Positions 30,380 to 34,108 of a DNA stretch of 34,108 nucleotides are shown piece by piece. A model generated the notes under the pieces. The model was given only the letters and a program-made list of their open reading frames with translations, searched no databases and was not told where the DNA came from. The DNA is from Spongospora subterranea (taxonomy: Eukaryota; Endomyxa; Phytomyxea; Plasmodiophorida; Plasmodiophoridae): assembly GCA_900404475.1 (NCBI GenBank), contig OUQQ01000425.1, positions 1 through 34,108 on the forward strand. The letters are read 5' to 3'. How positions within the stretch are numbered: the stretch's first letter is position 1; every line of letters starts with the position of its first letter. Both the position numbers and the translations under genes were made by a program.

Positions 30380-33300
30380 TCACCTATTCCTCCAATCTGC
30401 ATCGCGTTGCTTTGGTATGCTCACTGCTAACCGGGAGCCTGGCTCGCCCAAATGTATGGGTCGGCCAGTGGCGTCCTCGCCGACCTCCCTCAATTCTGGA
30501 TCGCGATCGCGGCGGCTTTCGACGATCCCGAACGATCAAACAAGGCGGCCAACGCTTTACGTAACCTGACAATGCGCCAACAGCAGTTGGTTTCCGTCTG
30601 TTAACTCAGGATGTGGACTGGACTCTGTCGACATTGGTTTACCATTTTCGGCTGGACTTGCCGCTCGACCTGCAGCGCATGCTGATGTTGGCAGAGGGCA
30701 CAGGCAACCCTTTCCAGTCGTTGGATCAAATCATGTTTGCAACAGCGTCTTCTCATTCGAAGATGGAATCGTTTCGGGTACCCACTACTCATCCTCATCT
30801 CTCGGTCGTTCCACAGTTTCCCATTCCCACTACCGATTCGAAACTGTCGCGAAGCCGACCTCGTGGCCCCCTCTCTGACGAAGAGAAAGGTCGTCGACGA
30901 CGGCTGGGGCTGTGTTCGTATTGCGGAGGCTCTCACCCGATTGAGCAATGTCCTGCGATAGCTCGCAAAGACGAATACAGCGCTTCCAATTTGAATTACA
31001 CTCGGTTCGCGTCGGCTTGTACATTTCCGTTTTCCGTTTTGTCTCAAGGCGGAGTTGTGATCCACTGTGGTATTGATCTGTTATTGTAAAGTTGGGCTCG
31101 CACGAATTTGATGGACGCCGCATTCGCTGCCAAACACAATATACCTATCCAACCTGCTCACACGTCAATAACAGTCTCTTGTTTCAACCGACACAAGGCT
31201 GTGATTGATAAAGAATTGGACACCATCCGTCTGCAAGTGGATGGGTTTTCCTGCAACACTTCTTTGCACATTGTCAACAACTTAACATTCCATATTCTTC
31301 TGGGCTATTCGTTGTTGATGAAGTACAATCCAACTGTGGATTGGTTATCCCGCTCCCTTCGGTTTCCGAGTGTAATGCATTCACTCGGGACACAGACCGC
31401 CGACACCTCAGAGACAGCCCTCATCCCTTCATCTGTACCCTCCATCTAATCCGCCTCTATTCATTCTTATGCATGTTTCCAATTTTCCGACGTTGTCGAC
31501 GACAAGAAAACAGATTCACTCCTGCCACATCGCCCCTTGTATTGCTCGATCGATCTGGAACCTAGGTCTCTGCCTCCGTTCGGCCCAATTTATCAGCTGT
31601 CCATTCTTGAAACCGCCGCTCTGCGCGAGTACATTGATGATAATTTGCATAAGGGATTCATTCGTCCATCATCTTCGTCTTGCAGCTCGCCCGTCATGTT
31701 TGTCGAAAAAAGGACAAATCTCTTGCTTTTTGTGTTGATTATCGGCGACTCAACTCAATCTATTAAAAATCTGTACCCTCTTCCCTGTATCAGCGCCATT
31801 CTGTATAGTGTTAATTCTGGAAGGGTGTTTTCTAAGTTAGATCTTCAAAGGGCATACGATCTTGTTCGCATCATGGAAGGCGATGAATGGAAAACAACCT
31901 TTCGGACAAAATTTGGTCTGTTTGAGTATCTATGATGTCTTTTGGGCAGGCCAACGCGCCCGAGTTTCTTCAAAGATTCATGAACGATATTCTGCACGAT
32001 TGCATCGATCGTTTCGTTGTTGTGTACTTAGACGACATCTTGATTTTCTCCTCAAATATCGATGAACATGTTCAACACGTTCAAACGGTTCTCACGATTT
32101 TCGCAAGCACAACCGTTTTGCCAAACCTAGCAAATGTGACTTTCCCGTTATTGACATTGATTTTGTGAGGTTCCGCTTGTCATCTCGGGGGTTGCTGATG
32201 GACCCAGAGCGTATTTCACCCATCCTGTCATGGCCGATTCCCATATCAGTCAAGGAACTTCAGTCGTTCTTAAAATTTTTCCAACTTCGACCGTGGATTC
32301 ATCGCCAATTACTCTCAAATCACCAACTGTCTGTTTTTAATATCCAAGAAAGATACCCCTTACAGGTGGACTTCCAGTACCGATGCTGCATTTCAGGACC
32401 TGAAGTCGGCTTTTGTTTGGGCGCCTGTTTACGACATTTTGCGCCTACTTTAGACATTATTGTTGAAGCAGATGCATCTGATTACGCCCTTAGCGCTATT
32501 TTATCTCACACCCACCCGAATGGATCACATCTTGTTGCGTGTTTTCACGCAAATTCACTCCTGCCGAACTGAATTACGAAATTTATGGCAAGGAGCTGAT
32601 GTCAGTTGTGACATCTTTGCAGACGTGGCGCCATTTCTTGGATGGCGCTATGTCCCCAATGCTTGTTTTGAGCGACCACAAAAGTCTAAAATGGTTTATG
32701 AAAACAAAACTGTTACGAATTGTCGTCAAGCCCGATGGTCAATATTTTTGTCTTAATTCAATTTCGTAATCCGTCACCGTGTTGGCAGAAGCCAGATGCG
32801 TTATCTCGCCGCCCTGATTTGTTTTTGAGGCCGTTTCTACATCAACCCGTGCTGCCCAGTTCACGCTTTGTCAATTCTATGACTCAAAGTGCCAACAAGA
32901 TTGGTTGTTGATATTCCTCGTCGTTTGGCTATTCTTTCCTCATGTCATGATTTCCCATTAGCAGGCCATTCTGGTATCAACAAAACGTTTGATTTGGTTG
33001 CACGAATTTACACATGGTCTGGCATGCGGAAAATGGTCAAATTATTTGTTCATTCTGACGACGTTTGCGCTCGCTCGAAGATTCCACGTCGCAAACCTGC
33101 TGGACTGTTGCCCCCCTTACGAATTTCCGCACAACCATGGTCATCAATTTCCATGGATTTCATAGTAAAGCTTTCCTCGTTCAGTGGGTTTTGACAGTGT
33201 TCTGGTGGTTGTCGATCGATGCACTAAAATGGCACATTTCATCCCTTGCCACGAAACGATCACGCAGTCTGCAGCTGTCCAAACTTGTGTTCGCTGAAGT

Positions 33301-33460
33301 TTTCAAAATTCACGGTCTTCCCTGCGATAACTGACCGTAGGGATCCGTTCGGAAACAGTTGGCCAGTCCGCTTCGTTTTTACCCGATTAAGCTCCTTTTT
33401 TGTTGTAGTATTTAAGAGAATAAATCTGTCGATTACTGTTAAGAAGTTAGCGCACATCGT
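30380..33460 (+). mobile_element. Ty3/gypsy remnant 3 (gag to integrase)
   Basis: Gag is readable near 30490-30600 (AAAFDDPERSNKAANALR) and in the frame 30613-31089, which carries a zinc knuckle C-X2-C-X3-H-X4-C at 30913-30951, one residue shorter than usual. The protease body follows (MDAAFAAKHNIPIQP at 31110, ILLGYSLLMKYNPTVDW near 31300), but its active-site Asp-Ser-Gly is lost. RT is readable with an intact YLDD at 32025-32036, after one lost base near 31933 that separates FEYL from MSFGQANAP. RNase H (IIVEADASDYAL, about 32457) and integrase (AGHSGINKTFDLVAR; a frameshifted [10 protein letters not shown] strand near 33190) complete the order. It is the least decayed element here, but still dead. 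Confidence 0.85.
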
Positions 33461-33689
33461 AAATGGTGTCTGAGATGTCTCGTCGCCATATGTAGGTCTC
33501 CTGATAATTCGTTCAAAACCCACGTTCAATAGAAATGAGCGACGCCCTACGAATACGACCCGTCATTGCTCTGCTTTACACGATCCCTTTGGTGCACGAC
33601 ACGGTCCTCATGAAGTCATGTGTTTCGTGCAAATTCCTAACATTCGATTCGGTAATCTTTACAAACCAAGAGCAGCAGCCATTGACGCG
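33461..33689. other. Spacer between gypsy 3 and the transposase remnant
   Basis: No supported gene. A plus-strand ATG at 33535 opens a frame that runs into the transposase, but this part has no recognisable domain. Confidence 0.4.
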
Positions 33690-34108
33690 AAATGGTCAAG
33701 TCGAAAGAGCTTGGTGCCGACCAACGCAGAGGAATTATGAACGGCTCCTGACGATGCTGGATGACAACGGAAGACCAAAGAAAGGTGCTTTCACCAAAGT
33801 TGGACAAGAATGGCGTGTATTGGAAGACAGCAAGCCGTATTTGGAAGCGTGCAACATCTTCATCAATCTCTGGAGCGATTACAGCGGATGTTAATTCTTT
33901 AAAAAAACGATGCTGGCGTAAAAGCAAGTATGCCGACATCTCTTCAACTGTAAGTGCAGTTCCTTTGAAGTCAAGAGGGACTTGCGAAGTCTATCAGCGG
34001 ATACAGCCATTTCCACTACAACTTTACATCTCAATCTAAAAAATGGCAACATTCGTCGCCATTCAAACTCTATCAAGCCAGTACTTACGGAAAGCAACAA
34101 AATTCTTC
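33690..34108 (+). pseudogene. Plant-type mariner-like transposase, N-terminal part, cut by the window end
   Basis: Three frame pieces follow the order known for plant/oomycete mariner-like transposases. RNYERLLTMLDDNGRPKKGA (33720s-33790) leads to an HTH with VYWKTASRIWKRA (about 33810-33850). A linker ITADVNSLKKR and DISSTVSAVPLKSRGT (to about 33982) follows, then LRSLSADTAISTTTLHLNLKN with IRRHSNSIKPVLTESNKIL running to the edge. This is the N-terminal DNA-binding region; the catalytic DDE part would lie beyond the window. Two frameshifts (near 33805 and near 33976) show that it is broken. Confidence 0.65.

Overview
The window looks like a repeat-rich stretch of a nuclear eukaryotic genome. 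Genes have introns, and decayed Ty3/gypsy and Ty1/copia retrotransposons lie on both strands. A mariner-type transposase remnant runs off the right end, and there is a short assembly gap. An early-diverging (zoosporic) fungus is my best guess. It rests on G-protein signalling genes beside gypsy/copia debris and on introns with TTAG or TTTCAG acceptors; the sequence alone does not prove the lineage.

Layout. 1-2.6 kb: an unrecognised frameshifted coding fragment, then two abutting minus-strand genes that both resemble the mitochondrial COA1 (cytochrome oxidase assembly) family. 3.1-3.3 kb: seven 25-bp tandem repeats. 3.3-4.9 kb: a broken plus-strand gene for a membrane receptor with a C-terminal RGS domain. 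5.5-10.6 kb: three decayed minus-strand copia pieces and one gypsy deletion derivative between short LTR-like repeats, then a leader region with an 86-bp triplication. 10.6-22.5 kb: the most distinctive part, an array of four intact, closely related seven-transmembrane (7TM) receptor genes, all on the minus strand (285, 285, 286 and 283 aa). They are separated by recurring noncoding blocks: 18-bp repeats, paired ~83-bp repeats, and RGS-gene fragments on the opposite strand. An N gap at 13,045-13,248 is flanked by 254 bp of nearly identical sequence, which suggests a false duplication. 23.1-28.5 kb: a decayed gypsy element joined directly to a decayed copia element. 29.3-30.1 kb: an intact, unrecognised single-pass membrane protein gene. 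30.4-33.5 kb: a third gypsy element. 33.7-34.1 kb: a plant-type mariner transposase remnant.

How the parts relate. The only genes that look alive are the four receptors, the COA1-like pair and the single-pass membrane protein. The receptors stay open while everything around them has decayed, which argues for selection. Their repeated pairing with pieces of an RGS-receptor gene suggests the array grew by segmental duplication of a unit that held a 7TM receptor next to an RGS-type receptor, and that the RGS partner decayed. No bacterial or plasmid-type features, tRNA, rRNA or CRISPR were seen.
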